Translations under genes and position numbers: made by a program
Assembly: GCA_016873595.1 (NCBI GenBank)
Contig: VGWZ01000025.1
Coordinates: forward strand, 1-14,511
Reading direction: 5' to 3'
DNA: 14,511 nucleotides
Origin: Nitrospira sp.
GTDB lineage: Bacteria > Nitrospirota > Thermodesulfovibrionia > Thermodesulfovibrionales > SM23-35
Shown: positions 13,585 through 14,511 of the stretch, in pieces
Layout: the number at the start of each line of letters is the position of its first letter
How positions within the stretch are numbered: the first letter of the stretch is position 1
The notes under the pieces: generated by a model
Seen by the model: the letters and a program-made list of their open reading frames with translations, nothing else
What the model was told of the DNA's origin: nothing
The model's database searches: none

Positions 13585-13603
13585 TCACATTTGTTGGTAA
13601 GAG

Positions 13604-13805
13604 GGAGAAATGCTTTTTCTAATTTTGATGTCTATACCCCTTGAAATTTCCATTTGGACGTCGTTCTGCATGCATATGTAGCAGAATGTATGTACAGATC
13701 GGAGTAAGATATATTTATGCATAACTTTTGCAGCGCTAATGACCAAGGTTCTCGCTTTCTTGTGGCGGAGGTTGCATACTCTTTTGTCAGGGTAAAATAA
13801 ATACC
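13604..13805. other. Gene-free stretch right of the IS element
   Basis: No coding region is supported here. It begins with the target flank of the IS110 insertion (13604-13613). At the right end TTGCAT (13772-13777) and TAAAAT (13793-13798), 15 bases apart, may be the promoter of the next gene; the -10 ends seven bases before its ATG. I recognise nothing between. Confidence 0.4.
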
Positions 13806-14438
13806 ATGGACTTTGATTCTGCTGTTAAAACCATAAACAGACTACTGATAAAGAAACAACCCTCGATATTCAATAGTTCTTGGATACGAGGATATGCTCC
13901 TCATATTTATCGCTTTTTTCAGAAAAGCATCAGAAGGGAAAGCGGCGGCATAGACTGGGACAGGATCACCCGTGGTTTGGATCGTAAATTTCAAAAAAAA
14001 TGGATTACATCCCGGTGTAACGGAATCAAACTGTATCAGAGTAAGGCCGAGGTTAAAATGATTCTTCATAAATACGATGGGAAACTCTATACCTTTCTGA
14101 CTCCGGCTGATAAAGATAATAATTCTATACGGGATATTATTAGTATTGCGTTAGTAAGAATTGCTCAAAAAGGAAATGTGGCAGCCGAACAGGAAATTAT
14201 CAAGTTGGTCAGGTTTACTATTGATGAGTGGATCGAACACTCCCCCAAAATTTCTCGTTGGAAGGGATATGAGTATTTAATTCAAAAGCGTATTGAGGGC
14301 TGTGTGCGTTGCTATCGCTATTCGGGATCGTTCATGGGTTATTTATTTAAAACACTTGAATATGCAGGCAGAGGATTACGGCCAATAACTGAATATTCAC
14401 TGGATGATTCTTCATGGTACGGGCACAAAAAGAATTGA
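13806..14438 (+). CDS. Unrecognised protein, faintly sigma-factor-like
   Basis: A 210-residue soluble basic protein that I do not recognise. Residues 1-105 are rich in Lys, Arg and aromatic residues and show no known motif. Residues about 115-190 read like a diverged sigma-70 region 2: ALVRIAQKGNVAAEQEIIKL, then RWKGYEYLIQKRIEGCVRCY, then GSFMGYLFKTLEYAGRGLRP, ending ITEYSLDDS. The Gly-x-x-x-A pattern and aromatic spacing are suggestive only, and region 4 is absent. It has no Shine-Dalgarno, but a -10-like TAAAAT ends seven bases before the ATG, so it may be leaderless. A short open frame follows after 8 bases. Confidence 0.5.
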   Translation: MDFDSAVKTINRLLIKKQPSIFNSSWIRGYAPHIYRFFQKSIRRESGGIDWDRITRGLDRKFQKKWITSRCNGIKLYQSKAEVKMILHKYDGKLYTFLTPADKDNNSIRDIISIALVRIAQKGNVAAEQEIIKLVRFTIDEWIEHSPKISRWKGYEYLIQKRIEGCVRCYRYSGSFMGYLFKTLEYAGRGLRPITEYSLDDSSWYGHKKN

Positions 14439-14446
14439 TAAGAAAT

Positions 14447-14511
14447 ATGCAGAATTCTGGAACTGAAGAAAGACAAATATGGAAGTATTATTATCTCGTA
14501 ACGGCTATGGA
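14447..14511 (+). CDS. Possible start of a further gene, cut by the window
   Basis: A frame opens with ATG at 14447 (MQNSGTEERQIWKYYY) and is still open at the window edge, 21 codons later. It begins 8 bases after the stop of the preceding gene and has only a weak purine-rich GATAAGAAA before it. Too short to identify. Confidence 0.35.
   Translation, partial: MQNSGTEERQIWKYYYLVTAM

Larger units (their letters stand above)
12205..13603 (-). mobile_element. IS110-family insertion sequence with defined ends
   Basis: An element of about 1.4 kb with one transposase, a right end of only four bases after its stop codon and a left end of 206 bases holding a structured RNA. IS110 elements have no terminal inverted repeats. 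Here the ends were inferred from guide matches: core CT at 13603-13602 (left) and 12206-12205 (right), minus-strand reading. Target left is ATTTCTCC (13611-13604) and target right AAAGTCGAC (12204-12196), so the empty site would read ATTTCTCC-CT-AAAGTCGAC. The joined ends form a TTGACT/TATAAA promoter, which supports the boundaries independently. Confidence 0.8.

Overview
This is a bacterial chromosomal window of moderate to low GC with Gram-negative style housekeeping genes. The order coaX, galT-like, universal stress protein next to birA and parAB would fit a Nitrospirota or deltaproteobacterium-like lineage, but that is an inference from gene content and no marker here fixes it. The window has two parts.

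Positions 1-6600 are core chromosome. On the minus strand, tightly packed and partly overlapping, lie coaX (type III pantothenate kinase), a GalT-like nucleotidyl transferase, a universal stress protein and a JAMM metallopeptidase (3076 down to 320). A second minus-strand pair is an MBL-fold hydrolase and birA (4663 down to 3267). On the plus strand is the chromosome partition pair parA-parB (4825-6394), closed by a likely terminator. Upstream of the MBL gene is a signal-peptide reading frame with its own ribosome binding site. It is cut from the MBL frame by a run of eight G and would be fused to it with seven.

Positions 6608-6652 (minus strand) are exactly the 3' part of a tRNA-Arg(CCT), from the first base of the anticodon loop to CCA. 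This is the usual scar of an element integrated in a tRNA gene. Its orientation puts the old chromosome to the left and an accessory island to the right. A second, decayed copy of the same tRNA end lies 72 bp further left.

Positions 6653-14511 are the island. It holds two HigBA-type toxin-antitoxin pairs, a stand-alone SIR2-like protein, two MNT-type nucleotidyltransferases followed by truncated partner genes, a frameshifted MazE/AbrB antitoxin, a large ComEC-like MBL protein, an IS110-family element, and an unrecognised protein with a faint sigma-factor look. Both toxin genes, and perhaps the last gene, appear to be transcribed as leaderless mRNAs.

The most informative part is the IS110 element. 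Its 206 bp non-coding end holds a two-domain RNA with covarying hairpins, laid out like a bridge RNA. The internal-loop strands of the first domain match the target DNA on both sides of the insertion, and one strand of the second matches the element's own end. This fixes the ends at CT core dinucleotides (12205-12206 and 13602-13603). Joining the two ends through one CT, as in the excised circle, would create a TTGACT - 17 bp - TATAAA promoter that is absent from the inserted form.
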